12,994 nt of DNA from an uncultured Eubacteriales bacterium (lineage in GTDB: Bacteria; Bacillota_A; Clostridia; Oscillospirales; Oscillospiraceae): positions 1-12,994 of the forward strand of contig CASTQR010000030.1 of the NCBI GenBank assembly GCA_949451265.1, written 5' to 3'. The notes beneath the pieces are model-generated. The model was not told the origin of the DNA. It did not search any database and was given only the letters and a program-made list of their open reading frames with translations. A program made the position numbers and the translations under genes. Below, one piece after another: positions 1 to 6,784 of the stretch (position 1 is its first letter; each line of letters opens with the position of its first letter).

Positions 1-349
1 GGGTCTTGATGTTCAGCTTGGCGCAGTCGTCGAAAAAGGCGTCGGTGTAGAATTTGGCGATGTCCATGACCGACTTGTTCTCCCGCTTGGCCCCCTTGAG
101 CATCTTGTCCTCGCCGGTGTCCGCGTCCGACGCCAGATGGCCCACGTCGGTGATATTCATCACCCGGTTCACGTCGTAGCCCTCGTAGCGCAGGAACTTC
201 TCCAGCACGTCCTCCATGATGTAGGAACGCAGGTTGCCGATGTGGGCGAAGTGGTAGACAGTGGGGCCGCAGGTGTACATCTCCACCCGGCCGGGGGTGT
301 GGGTGCGGAATTCCTCCTTTTTATGGGTGGCGGAATTGTAAAGATACAT
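1..349 (-). CDS. cysS: Cysteinyl-tRNA synthetase, N-terminal part (cut by window edge)
   Basis: This cytoplasmic class I aminoacyl-tRNA synthetase joins cysteine to tRNA-Cys at the expense of ATP. Only the first 116 codons lie in the window; the gene runs off the left edge. The protein begins [14 protein letters not shown] and then shows the family signature [15 protein letters not shown] at about residues 25-39. That stretch contains the first zinc-ligand cysteine and the HIGH-type ATP motif (here HIGN). [12 protein letters not shown] follows at about residues 61-72, also typical of CysS. The ATG at 349 is preceded by GGAGG at a good distance. It starts 16 nt after the cysE stop, so the two genes are almost certainly cotranscribed under the Cys T-box leader upstream of cysE. 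Identity is very secure; only the C-terminal part is unseen. Confidence 0.97.
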   Translation of the reverse strand, partial: MYLYNSATHKKEEFRTHTPGRVEMYTCGPTVYHFAHIGNLRSYIMEDVLEKFLRYEGYDVNRVMNITDVGHLASDADTGEDKMLKGAKRENKSVMDIAKFYTDAFFDDCAKLNIKT

Positions 350-365
350 GATTTTTTCCTCCGTT

Positions 366-1052
366 TCAGGTTTTATCTTCCTGGGTACATGAGGTACAGG
401 CATTCCGCCGTCCCTCGATATGGCACTGGTCCATCAGCTTTTCCAAAGCCTCCAGACGGTGGTCCAGGGCGGCGATGCGCTCCTGGGTGGGGCTTTTCAC
501 GCTGGTCTGGTCCACCTCGTCGGCGTAGTGGGTGGACCGCCCCGCGATCTTTACGATCTGCGCCGGAATGCCCACGGCGGTGGCGTCGGGCGGCACCTCG
601 CTGAGCACCACCGCGTTGGCGGCGATGCGGGAATTGTCCCCCACCTTGAAGGGGCCCAGCACCTTGGCCCCGGTGGAGATGAGCACGTTGTTGCCGATGG
701 TGGGGTGGCGCTTGCCCTGGTCCTTGCCGGTGCCGCCCAGGGTGACGCCGTGGTAGATCAGGCAGTCGTCCCCCACCTCGGCGGTCTCGCCGATGACAAT
801 GCCCATGCCGTGGTCGATGACCAGGCGGCGGCCGATCTTCGCGCCGGGGTGTATCTCAATGCCTGTCCAGAACCGGCTCCACTGGGACACGAACCGGGCC
901 AGGAATTTCAGATTGTGACAGTACAGGAAGTGAGCCAGTCTGTGGTAAAGGGTGGCGTGTACGCCCGGATACAGCAAGAAAATTTCCAGCCTGCTCCGGG
1001 CCGCCGGGTCCCGGGCCTGATAGGCCCGCAGCGTCTCGCCCAATCGGGTCAT
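366..1052 (-). CDS. cysE: Serine O-acetyltransferase
   Basis: The enzyme transfers acetyl from acetyl-CoA to L-serine, giving O-acetylserine, the first step of cysteine synthesis. The 228-aa product has a short N-terminal helical domain (about 1-60, with [19 protein letters not shown]). A left-handed beta-helix of hexapeptide repeats follows (about 65-165), with [16 protein letters not shown] at 79-94 (catalytic Asp/His region) and [19 protein letters not shown] at 99-117. The C-terminal tail at about 188-210 looks like a short coiled coil. This is the short form usual in Firmicutes rather than the longer enterobacterial one. The reading frame stays open upstream to 1244, but that stretch is the T-box leader. 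The ATG at 1052 has a strong AAGGAGGAG site 8 nt upstream and begins where family homology begins ([20 protein letters not shown]). It is the first gene of the cysE-cysS operon. Confidence 0.96.
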   Translation of the reverse strand: MTRLGETLRAYQARDPAARSRLEIFLLYPGVHATLYHRLAHFLYCHNLKFLARFVSQWSRFWTGIEIHPGAKIGRRLVIDHGMGIVIGETAEVGDDCLIYHGVTLGGTGKDQGKRHPTIGNNVLISTGAKVLGPFKVGDNSRIAANAVVLSEVPPDATAVGIPAQIVKIAGRSTHYADEVDQTSVKSPTQERIAALDHRLEALEKLMDQCHIEGRRNACTSCTQEDKT

Positions 1053-1060
1053 AAAAAAAG

Positions 1061-1069
1061 CTCCTCCTT
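1061..1069 (-). promoter_or_regulatory. Ribosome binding site that fixes the cysE start
   Basis: AAGGAGGAG on the minus strand lies 8 nt before the ATG at 1052. It lies just downstream of the T-box terminator, so translation starts after the attenuator. It argues against the longer open frame that reads through the leader. Confidence 0.85.
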
Positions 1070-1077
1070 GTCCATAT

Positions 1078-1115
1078 AAAAACAAAAGCCCCTCACGCCT
1101 GATGGCATGAGAGGC
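1078..1115 (-). terminator. Intrinsic terminator of the T-box leader
   Basis: On the minus strand GCCTCTCATGCC, loop ATCA and GGCGTGAGGGGC form a 12-bp stem with a few G-U pairs. A T-rich run (TTTTGTTTTT) follows. The T-box sequence just upstream would pair with part of the 5' arm region in the antiterminated state. This is the regulated attenuator of cysE-cysS. Confidence 0.92.
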
Positions 1116-1317
1116 GGCAAAACCGCGGTTCCACTCTCGTTTGTTACTCATGGCCGTAACGTGGCCGGACGGAGGGCGCCGAAAGTCCCCCACGCTCCCG
1201 CTCGCATTTCGTCCGGAGCTTTCCCGAGGGCCGCTTTCAGCCAAGGGCGGCCCCTCTCTGGCGGTTCCAAACCGGACTACTTCCCGCGTTCATCGCGATA
1301 TTTGGTTTTCATACCGT
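1078..1317 (-). promoter_or_regulatory. T-box riboswitch leader, tRNA-Cys specific
   Basis: T-box leaders bind a tRNA and allow readthrough of a terminator when that tRNA is uncharged. Read on the minus strand, the leader has a Stem I with loop-E halves AGTA (5' side) and GAA (3' side). These are separated from the apical part by a TCCGG/CCGGA helix, with an apical AGAGAG element. After GAA and one base comes TGC followed by G (TGC at 1206-1204), exactly where the specifier codon belongs, so tRNA-Cys is predicted. The conserved T-box GTGGAACCGCGG lies at 1134-1123 and a terminator follows at 1115-1078. The transcription start near 1317 is inferred from the promoter. The downstream genes cysE and cysS fit a cysteine signal. 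Confidence 0.93.
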
Positions 1318-1323
1318 TCCAGT

Positions 1324-1352
1324 ATATTACCACAGGGGAGGAAAGGTGTCAA
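1324..1352 (-). promoter_or_regulatory. Sigma-A promoter of the T-box/cysE/cysS transcript
   Basis: The minus strand reads TTGACA (1352-1347), a 17-bp spacer and TAATAT (1329-1324), close to the sigma-A consensus. Transcription would begin near 1317, giving a leader of about 240 nt, the right size for a T-box RNA. It points away from the promoter of the 1504 operon, so the two transcripts diverge. Confidence 0.88.
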
Positions 1353-1406
1353 GCGGAACGGGCGGTTTTTGACAGGCGGAACGGGGGTGTTCCGACACTT
1401 TGTTCC
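1353..1406. promoter_or_regulatory. Repeated GGAAC elements between divergent promoters (candidate operator)
   Basis: GCGGAACGGG occurs twice as a direct repeat (1353-1362 and 1376-1385, 23 bp apart). GTTCC occurs at 1389-1393 and 1402-1406, so GGAAC at 1378-1382 and GTTCC at 1389-1393 form an inverted repeat with a 6-bp spacer. The cluster lies between the cysE promoter and the promoter of the oxidoreductase/AcnX operon. A regulator binding site is possible, but no regulator gene is in the window and the motif matches no family I can name. Confidence 0.3.
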
Positions 1407-1422
1407 GGGGTGGGAATGCCCC

Positions 1423-1459
1423 TTGCCTTATTGCACAAAGTCAGGTATAATATTATATT
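1423..1459 (+). promoter_or_regulatory. Promoter region of the oxidoreductase/AcnX/transport/M20 operon
   Basis: TTGCCT (1423-1428), a 17-bp spacer and TATAAT (1446-1451) form a good sigma-A promoter. A second, overlapping pair, TTGCAC (1431-1436), 17 bp and TATATT (1454-1459), could also serve. Either gives a short leader of about 40 nt before the ATG at 1504, with AAGGGAG just upstream of the start. No attenuator is visible in that leader. Confidence 0.72.
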
Positions 1460-1503
1460 GCATTATTGTAACTATCATCATGAGCTTGAGAAGGGAGAAT
1501 AAC

Positions 1504-3561
1504 ATGGATCAGAGATTAGCGCCCCTGTTCACCCCGTGGAAAATCGGAAACTGCGAGATCAAAAACCGCGTCGTGCTCACCTCTATGGGCGGCACGGACC
1601 TGTTCGGCTGGATGGAGAAAAACCACTTTGACCAGGCCGGGGCCAGGTTCATCCTGGAAGTGGCCAAAAACAACGTGGGGTTGGTGCTCCCCGGCTGCCA
1701 GCCGGTGTACAACCCCATGTTCGGCCAGTGGCTGCACAAGAACAAAAAGATGTACCAGGATCTGGCGGCCTGGATGCCTGAGTTCCACAAGACCGGGGCA
1801 AAGCTGTTCATCCAGCTCACGGCGGGGTTCGGCCGGTCCTTCACCATCAGTTCCATGATGGAGACGCTGTACACCAACCCCATCCTCCGCGCCGCCTCCA
1901 AGCCCTTCATGGACCTGGACAAGATCACCGCCTCCGCCAGCCCCGCCCCCAACCGCTGGTCGGACAAGGTGCCCTCCCGGGAGCTGCGGGTGGAGGAGAT
2001 TCAGGAGTATGTGGACGCCTTCGCCCAGACCGCCAAGCTCCTTCAGGACGCCGGGGTGGACGGGGTGGAGATCCATGCCGTCCACGAGGGCTACCTGCTG
2101 GACCAGTTCACCCTGAAATACGTCAATAAACGCACCGACCAGTACGGCGGCTCCTTTGAGAACCGCTACCGCTTCCCGGTGGAGATCGTCCAGGCCATCA
2201 AGGCCGCCTGCGGTAAGGATTTCCCCGTCTCCCTGCGGTACAGCGTGGTGTCCAAGACCAAGGGTTTCCGCCAGGGGGCCCTCCCCGGCGAGGACTACGT
2301 GGAAGTGGGCCGCGATATGGAAGAGTCCGAGCGGGCCGCCAAATACCTCCAGGACGCGGGGTACGACATGCTCAACTGCGACAACGGCACCTACGACGCC
2401 TGGTACTGGGCCCATCCCCCCATCTACATGCCGGAGAACTGCAATCTGGCCGACGTGGAGCACATCAAGCGTTTTGTGGACATCCCGGTGGTGTGCGCCG
2501 GGCGGCTGGATCCCCGGGCGGCGGCGGACTCCATTGAGGCGGGACGGCTGGACGGCGCGGGCTTTGCCCGGCAGTTCCTGGCCGACCAGCGCTGGGTCAC
2601 CAAGCTGATGGAGGGCCGGGAGAAGGACATCCGCCCCTGCATCCTGTGCCACAACGGGTGCTTCAACATGTGCCACTACGAGGGCGTGCCCAACGACCAG
2701 GACCTGGGGGACAGCCTGAATCTGGCCCGGTGCGCGGTCAACGCGGAGACCATGCAGTGGGATAAGCACTACATCAAAAAGGCGTTTTCCCCCAAGCGGG
2801 TACACATCATCGGCGGCGGCCTGGGCGGCATGGAGGCGGCGCGGGTGCTCAAGCTCCGGGGCCACGAGCCCATCATCTATGAAAAGACGGACGGGCTGGG
2901 CGGGGCGTTCATCGCCGCCGGGGCGGAGTCCTACAAGGGCAGGCTCCGGGACCTGCTGGCCTGGTACAAGCGGCAGATGGTGCAGATGCACGTGGAGATC
3001 CACCTCAACGAGGAGATCACGGACGTGACCCGGTTTGGCACCGACCAGGTTATCATCGCCACCGGCGCGTCGCCCATTACCCTGCGGGGCGTCTCCGGCC
3101 ACGAGCGGATGGTGGAGGCCGTCGAGTTCCTCAACGGGGAGAAGGCCGTGGGCCACCGGGTGGCCGTGGTGGGCGGCGGGCTCACCGGGTGCGAGATCGC
3201 CTACGAGCTGGCCCTCCAGGGCAAGGAGCCAGTCGTCATCGAGATGAAGAACGACCTGGTGGCCCAGAAGGGCGTGTGTCTGGCCAACAGCTCCTACCTC
3301 CGGGAGTGGTTCGCCCTCCACGGGGTGCCGGTCCACCTGGAGACCACCCTTACCGCTGTCCACGAGGACAAGGTGCTCTGCCGGGACAAGCAGGGCAAAA
3401 CGGTGGAGATCCCCTGCGACAGCGTCATCAGCTCAGTGGGCTACCTGCCCCATCCCTTGGAGGGGAAGGGCCGCAACATCCATCTCGTGGGCGACTGCAA
3501 GCAGGTGGGCAACGTGAAGACCGTCATCTGGGGCGCCTACGAGGCGGCCATGAAGATTTAA
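1504..3561 (+). CDS. NADH:flavin oxidoreductase with 4Fe-4S and pyridine-nucleotide domains (2,4-dienoyl-CoA reductase/BaiCD type)
   Basis: A 685-aa cytoplasmic flavoenzyme expected to reduce an activated C=C bond with NAD(P)H, passing electrons through FAD and 4Fe-4S to FMN. The N-terminal TIM barrel (about 1-365) shows QLTAGFGR (104-111), the active-site stretch VEIHAVHEGYLLDQF (188-202; His191 and His194) and NKRTDQYGGSFENR (208-221). Iron-sulfur cysteines follow at 379, 382 and 386, with 410 the likely fourth (LARCAVNAE) and an extra Cys390. Two dinucleotide motifs come next, IIGGGLGG (near 436) and VVGGGLTG (near 556), and a C-terminal HLVGDC. Length and domain order match FadH and the bile-acid enzymes BaiCD/BaiH, but the substrate cannot be read from sequence. 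The ATG at 1504 has an AAGGGAG site; an upstream in-frame extension to 1141 would cross the promoter and is rejected. It is the first gene of a six-gene operon. Confidence 0.9.
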   Translation: MDQRLAPLFTPWKIGNCEIKNRVVLTSMGGTDLFGWMEKNHFDQAGARFILEVAKNNVGLVLPGCQPVYNPMFGQWLHKNKKMYQDLAAWMPEFHKTGAKLFIQLTAGFGRSFTISSMMETLYTNPILRAASKPFMDLDKITASASPAPNRWSDKVPSRELRVEEIQEYVDAFAQTAKLLQDAGVDGVEIHAVHEGYLLDQFTLKYVNKRTDQYGGSFENRYRFPVEIVQAIKAACGKDFPVSLRYSVVSKTKGFRQGALPGEDYVEVGRDMEESERAAKYLQDAGYDMLNCDNGTYDAWYWAHPPIYMPENCNLADVEHIKRFVDIPVVCAGRLDPRAAADSIEAGRLDGAGFARQFLADQRWVTKLMEGREKDIRPCILCHNGCFNMCHYEGVPNDQDLGDSLNLARCAVNAETMQWDKHYIKKAFSPKRVHIIGGGLGGMEAARVLKLRGHEPIIYEKTDGLGGAFIAAGAESYKGRLRDLLAWYKRQMVQMHVEIHLNEEITDVTRFGTDQVIIATGASPITLRGVSGHERMVEAVEFLNGEKAVGHRVAVVGGGLTGCEIAYELALQGKEPVVIEMKNDLVAQKGVCLANSSYLREWFALHGVPVHLETTLTAVHEDKVLCRDKQGKTVEIPCDSVISSVGYLPHPLEGKGRNIHLVGDCKQVGNVKTVIWGAYEAAMKI

Positions 3562-3570
3562 GGAGGGTAT

Positions 3571-4854
3571 ATGAGCGAGAAAATGAAGCTGACGGCGGAC
3601 CAGCAGGCCATCCTGGGCGGCGAACAGGGGGAGACCCTGGCCAAGGTGATGGAGACCCTGGTGCGCTACGGTGAGCTGTTCGGGGCGGACTCCATGGCGC
3701 CCGTCACCAGCCGGTACAACCACCTGGTCACCTCCTTCGGGCTGAAGGCCCTGGGGCCGGTGTACGACCTGATGGACAAACTGATTGCCGAGGGGGCGGC
3801 GTCCATGCAGCAGTTCTCCGCCGATCCCCGGCCGGTGGACAAAAACGTGCCCAGCTCCTTTTTACAGAACTTCGTATTTCAGAACTTCATGTACACCAAG
3901 CAGGACTTTTATGAGGAACAGCTTGGCAAACTGGGGCTGATGGACAAGGATGCCTTCACCTGCGCCTGCTATCTGGATCAGGTGGGCAACACTCCCAAGG
4001 AAGGGGAGGTCCTGTCCTGGTCGGAGTCCTCCGCCGTGGTGTACGCCAACTCCGTGCTGGGGGCGCGGTGTAATCGCAACTCGGGCATCATCGACCTGAT
4101 GGGTTCGGTGGTGGGGTACGTGCCCAACTTCGGCCTGCTCACCGATGAGGGGCGGAAGGCCACCTGGATCGTGGAGATCAAGACCAGCAAGAAGCCGGAG
4201 GCCCAGCTCCTGGGCTCCGCCATCGGCATGAAGGTGATGGAGGACGTGCCCTATATCGTGGGGCTGGACCGGTGGTTGGGAACCCTGGACGACGGGGCCA
4301 AGACCTACCTCAAGGACTTCGGCGCGGCCACCGCCTCCAACGGCGCGGTGGGGCTCTACCACGTGGAGGGCATCACTCCCGAGGCGGTCCGGCTGGGCCG
4401 GAAACTGGTGGCGGAGGACGCCCAGGTGTATGTGGTGGACGACGCGGAGCTCCAGCGGGTGTACGACAGCTACCCGGTGGTGTGGAAGAACAAGAACGCC
4501 AAGCCCAAGCTGTGCTTCATGGGCTGCCCCCACATGAGTCTGGAGCAGCTCACCACCTGGACCGAGCGGGTGGAGCAAGGCCTGAAGGAGTCGGGGAAAA
4601 AGAAGGTGGCCATCCCCACCGTGTTTACCGCCGCCCCGGCGGTCATCAAGGAGTTCGAGGCCACCCCCTATGGGGAACGGCTGAAACAGACCGGGGTGAT
4701 CCTCAGCTACATCTGCCCGTTGATGTATATGAACAACCCCCTCAGCGGCAAAATGCCCGTCATCACCTCCAGCAACAAGCTGCGCACCTACACCACGGCG
4801 CGTTACTACACCGACGACGAGATTTTGGTCCAGATCACGAAAGGGGGCAATTGA
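3571..4854 (+). CDS. Aconitase X (AcnX) catalytic large subunit
   Basis: This 427-aa protein belongs to the AcnX/DUF521 family, hydro-lyases related to aconitase. Characterised members dehydrate cis-3-hydroxy-L-proline (bacteria) or mevalonate 5-phosphate (archaea). Family hallmarks are SESSAVVYANSVLGARCNR (151-169), FMGCPHMSLEQL (316-327) and SYICPLMYMNNP (379-390). Cys167, Cys319 and Cys382 are well separated and plausible iron or iron-sulfur ligands, an inference from family knowledge. No transmembrane segment is seen, so it should be cytoplasmic. The start has an AAGGAGGG site overlapping the stop of the oxidoreductase gene 9 nt upstream. The swivel subunit follows after 1 nt. Pairing with a C=C reductase suggests dehydration followed by reduction. 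The substrate is unknown; no mevalonate or proline genes are nearby to decide. Confidence 0.9.
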   Translation: MSEKMKLTADQQAILGGEQGETLAKVMETLVRYGELFGADSMAPVTSRYNHLVTSFGLKALGPVYDLMDKLIAEGAASMQQFSADPRPVDKNVPSSFLQNFVFQNFMYTKQDFYEEQLGKLGLMDKDAFTCACYLDQVGNTPKEGEVLSWSESSAVVYANSVLGARCNRNSGIIDLMGSVVGYVPNFGLLTDEGRKATWIVEIKTSKKPEAQLLGSAIGMKVMEDVPYIVGLDRWLGTLDDGAKTYLKDFGAATASNGAVGLYHVEGITPEAVRLGRKLVAEDAQVYVVDDAELQRVYDSYPVVWKNKNAKPKLCFMGCPHMSLEQLTTWTERVEQGLKESGKKKVAIPTVFTAAPAVIKEFEATPYGERLKQTGVILSYICPLMYMNNPLSGKMPVITSSNKLRTYTTARYYTDDEILVQITKGGN

Positions 4855-4855
4855 G

Positions 4856-5305
4856 ATGCGTCAGTTCCAAGGACGGGTGGTATCCCCCGGCAAGCTCACC
4901 GCCAAGGCCCTGGTGTCCCACGGGGGGCTGAATACCCTGGCCTCCTTCCAAAAGGCGCTGCAATTCGGCGATAAAAAGGCCACCTGCGGCGACCAGAACA
5001 ATCCCGACCTGTACGGCAAGGAGATGGCGGGCAAGGCGCTGTGCCTGCCCCGGACCATCGGCTCCACCACGGGCGGGCTGGTGCTGTACTGCGCCTGCTC
5101 CATGGGCCGCCAGCCGGCGTGTCTGCTGTTTTCCGAGCCCATCGATTCCCTGGCCGCCGCCGGGGCGGTGCTGGCCGACGTGTGGCTGGAGGGGGAGCAT
5201 ACCGCCATGCCCGTGGTGGACAGCCTGGGGGAGGAATTTTTGGATTACGTACAGGACAATATGACCGTCAACGTGCTGCCCGGCGGCGTGGTCCAAGTCA
5301 TTTGA
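4856..5305 (+). CDS. Aconitase X swivel-domain small subunit
   Basis: A 149-aa DUF126 protein, the swivelling domain that closes over the AcnX catalytic subunit to complete the active site. It begins MRQFQGRVVSPGKLTAKALV, typical of the beta-barrel start of this domain. Further on are DLYGKEMAGKALCLP (51-65) and the conserved turn IGSTTGG (68-74), whose Ser70 matches the serine expected to contact substrate. Several cysteines (44, 63, 79, 81, 89) are notable but not obviously a cluster motif. The ATG lies 1 nt after the large-subunit stop, with AAAGGGGG upstream, so the two are translationally coupled. Other AcnX enzymes carry both parts in one chain; here they are split. Confidence 0.9.
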   Translation: MRQFQGRVVSPGKLTAKALVSHGGLNTLASFQKALQFGDKKATCGDQNNPDLYGKEMAGKALCLPRTIGSTTGGLVLYCACSMGRQPACLLFSEPIDSLAAAGAVLADVWLEGEHTAMPVVDSLGEEFLDYVQDNMTVNVLPGGVVQVI

Positions 5306-5317
5306 CGGGAGGCGCCC

Positions 5318-6076
5318 ATGTCGATTTTATCACAATTGAACGGCCCCGCCGTGTATGCCGTGTGCGGCGGCATCGTGGCCTTTGTGGCGGTGGTGTGCGT
5401 GGTGTTCATGGTCCGGGCCTGGCGGGCCGGGGTGGCCCTGGGTATGGACAAGGCGAAGATGCGCCGGGTTATTACGTCCAGCGTCACCTTCACCATCCTG
5501 CCCAGCGTGGGCATTCTGCTGGGCGTGATCGCCCTGTCCGGCAGCCTGGGCACTCCCTGGCCCTGGCTGCGGCTGAGCGTGGTGGGGGCGCTGCACTACG
5601 AGACCCAGGTGGCCCAGACCGCCGCCGAGCAGGTGGGCATGTCCTCCCTGTCCGCCGCCGAGATGACCCCCCAGGCCTTTACCACTATCGCCCTGCTCAT
5701 GAGCGTGTGCATCATGTGGGGGATGCTGCTGTCCACCCTGTTCAGCAAGCGGTATCTGAAGAAGCTGGGTGGCGGTGGTAAATCCTCCGGAGGCGGAGTG
5801 GCCGCGGGCTTCGGCGACCGGGCCATGACCGCCATGTTTATCGGCCTGATCTGCACCTACCTGGGCAGCTATATCGGTGCCTTCGTGTCGGGTGGCCGCT
5901 TTCCCTTCAACGGCGACTGGTCGCCGCTGGCGGTGGCGGGGGTGTCCGCCCTGACCATGGCGGGGTGCGTATATCTCTCTGAGAAAAAGGGCATGGCCTG
6001 GGTGGAGAGCTTCTCCATCGCGGGCAGTATGCTGGTGGGCATGGCCGCGGCGGTGCTGCTGCGGCTGTGGGTGTAG
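5318..6076 (+). CDS. Polytopic membrane protein, probable DUF5058 family
   Basis: The 252-aa product is strongly hydrophobic with about six to seven predicted membrane segments: near 11-32, 54-76, 84-95 (weak), 120-142, 168-191, 201-220 and 230-249. A charged loop follows the first segment (RAWRAGVALGMDKAKMRR), and a Gly/Ser-rich cytoplasmic-looking linker (LKKLGGGGKSSGGG) lies at about 147-160. I recognise it as DUF5058-like from memory of the N-terminal half; no biochemical function is known to me. The start has a GGGAGG site 12 nt after the AcnX small subunit. Together with the next gene it could form a two-protein transporter for the substrate of this operon. That is inference from position and topology only. 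Confidence 0.75.
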   Translation: MSILSQLNGPAVYAVCGGIVAFVAVVCVVFMVRAWRAGVALGMDKAKMRRVITSSVTFTILPSVGILLGVIALSGSLGTPWPWLRLSVVGALHYETQVAQTAAEQVGMSSLSAAEMTPQAFTTIALLMSVCIMWGMLLSTLFSKRYLKKLGGGGKSSGGGVAAGFGDRAMTAMFIGLICTYLGSYIGAFVSGGRFPFNGDWSPLAVAGVSALTMAGCVYLSEKKGMAWVESFSIAGSMLVGMAAAVLLRLWV

Positions 6077-6091
6077 GAAGGGGGGCGTCAC

Positions 6092-6784
6092 ATGAACGAA
6101 CAGGACAAACAGGCCGCCTTTGAGCGCTACAACGAGCGCACCCACCTCATCGGCCGGGTGGTAAGCGTGGCCACGCTGGTTTTACTGATCGGCGCGCCCT
6201 TTGTACTGGGAATCATTCTGGGGGCCATGCCCGACGTGGGGGCGGTGGCCAAGGGCTTTGTGTCCGTGGGCCTGGTGTGGATGGTCAGCGGCGTGGCCGA
6301 GTACCTGATCTATACCCCCATGCTGGGGGCCGGGGGCGGATACCTGGCCTTTATCACCGGCAACCTCATCAACATGAAAATCCCCTGCGCCATCAGCGCC
6401 CGGGACATGGTGGGGGCCAAGACGGGGACGGCGGAGAACGAGGTGATCTCCACCCTGTCCATCGCCGCCTCCTCCCTGGTGACGATTCTGGTACTGGCCC
6501 TGGGGGTGTTGCTGCTGGTTCCCCTCCAGCCCGTGCTCCAGAGCGAGGTGCTCCAGCCCGCTTTCACCAACGTGGTCCCCGCCCTGTTCGGGGCCATGGC
6601 GTACAAGTATTTCCGGGGCAGTATGCACATCGCCGCCGTCCCGCTGGCGGTCATGAGCCTGCTGTTTATGCTGGTTCCCGGCCTCACCGGCTCCACCAGT
6701 TTTATGATTATTCCCAGCGGGGCCATGGCCATCGCCATCACATGGGTCCTATATCGCCGCGAAAGGAAGTCAAGCGAGAAATGA
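6092..6784 (+). CDS. Polytopic membrane protein of unknown function, partner of the preceding gene
   Basis: A 230-aa membrane protein with about five to six segments: near 20-45, 52-72, 76-96, 118-145, 157-172 and 182-222 (probably two). A conserved-looking central stretch, GAGGGYLAFITGNLINMKIP (79-98), is rich in glycine with polar residues inside hydrophobic sequence. TGTAENEVISTLSIAASS (111-128) follows. Both are the sort of element that lines a transport path. I cannot assign it to a named transporter family. It begins 15 nt after the previous membrane gene with a GGGGGG-type site, and its last codons overlap the M20 gene by ATGA. The tight coupling suggests that the two membrane proteins act as a pair. 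Confidence 0.72.
   Translation: MNEQDKQAAFERYNERTHLIGRVVSVATLVLLIGAPFVLGIILGAMPDVGAVAKGFVSVGLVWMVSGVAEYLIYTPMLGAGGGYLAFITGNLINMKIPCAISARDMVGAKTGTAENEVISTLSIAASSLVTILVLALGVLLLVPLQPVLQSEVLQPAFTNVVPALFGAMAYKYFRGSMHIAAVPLAVMSLLFMLVPGLTGSTSFMIIPSGAMAIAITWVLYRRERKSSEK

Noticed and set aside
1053..1244. N-terminal extension of cysE by 64 residues (start at 1244)
   Set aside because: These bases are the T-box leader, including the terminator. Homology and a strong ribosome binding site both point to the ATG at 1052.
1369..1374. TTGACA on the plus strand as a -35 element
   Set aside because: No -10-like hexamer lies 16-18 bp downstream; the bases there are GC-rich. The pair at 1423/1446 is far better.
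1141..1503. Upstream in-frame extension of the oxidoreductase gene
   Set aside because: The frame happens to be open but crosses the divergent T-box region and the operon's own -35/-10. The family N-terminus begins at MDQRLAPL (1504).
1516..3363. Long minus-strand open frame opposite the oxidoreductase
   Set aside because: Its His/Gly/Leu/Val-rich composition is the usual antisense shadow of a GC-rich gene, with no recognisable domain. The same applies to the long minus-strand frame at 10487-12112 opposite ftsK.
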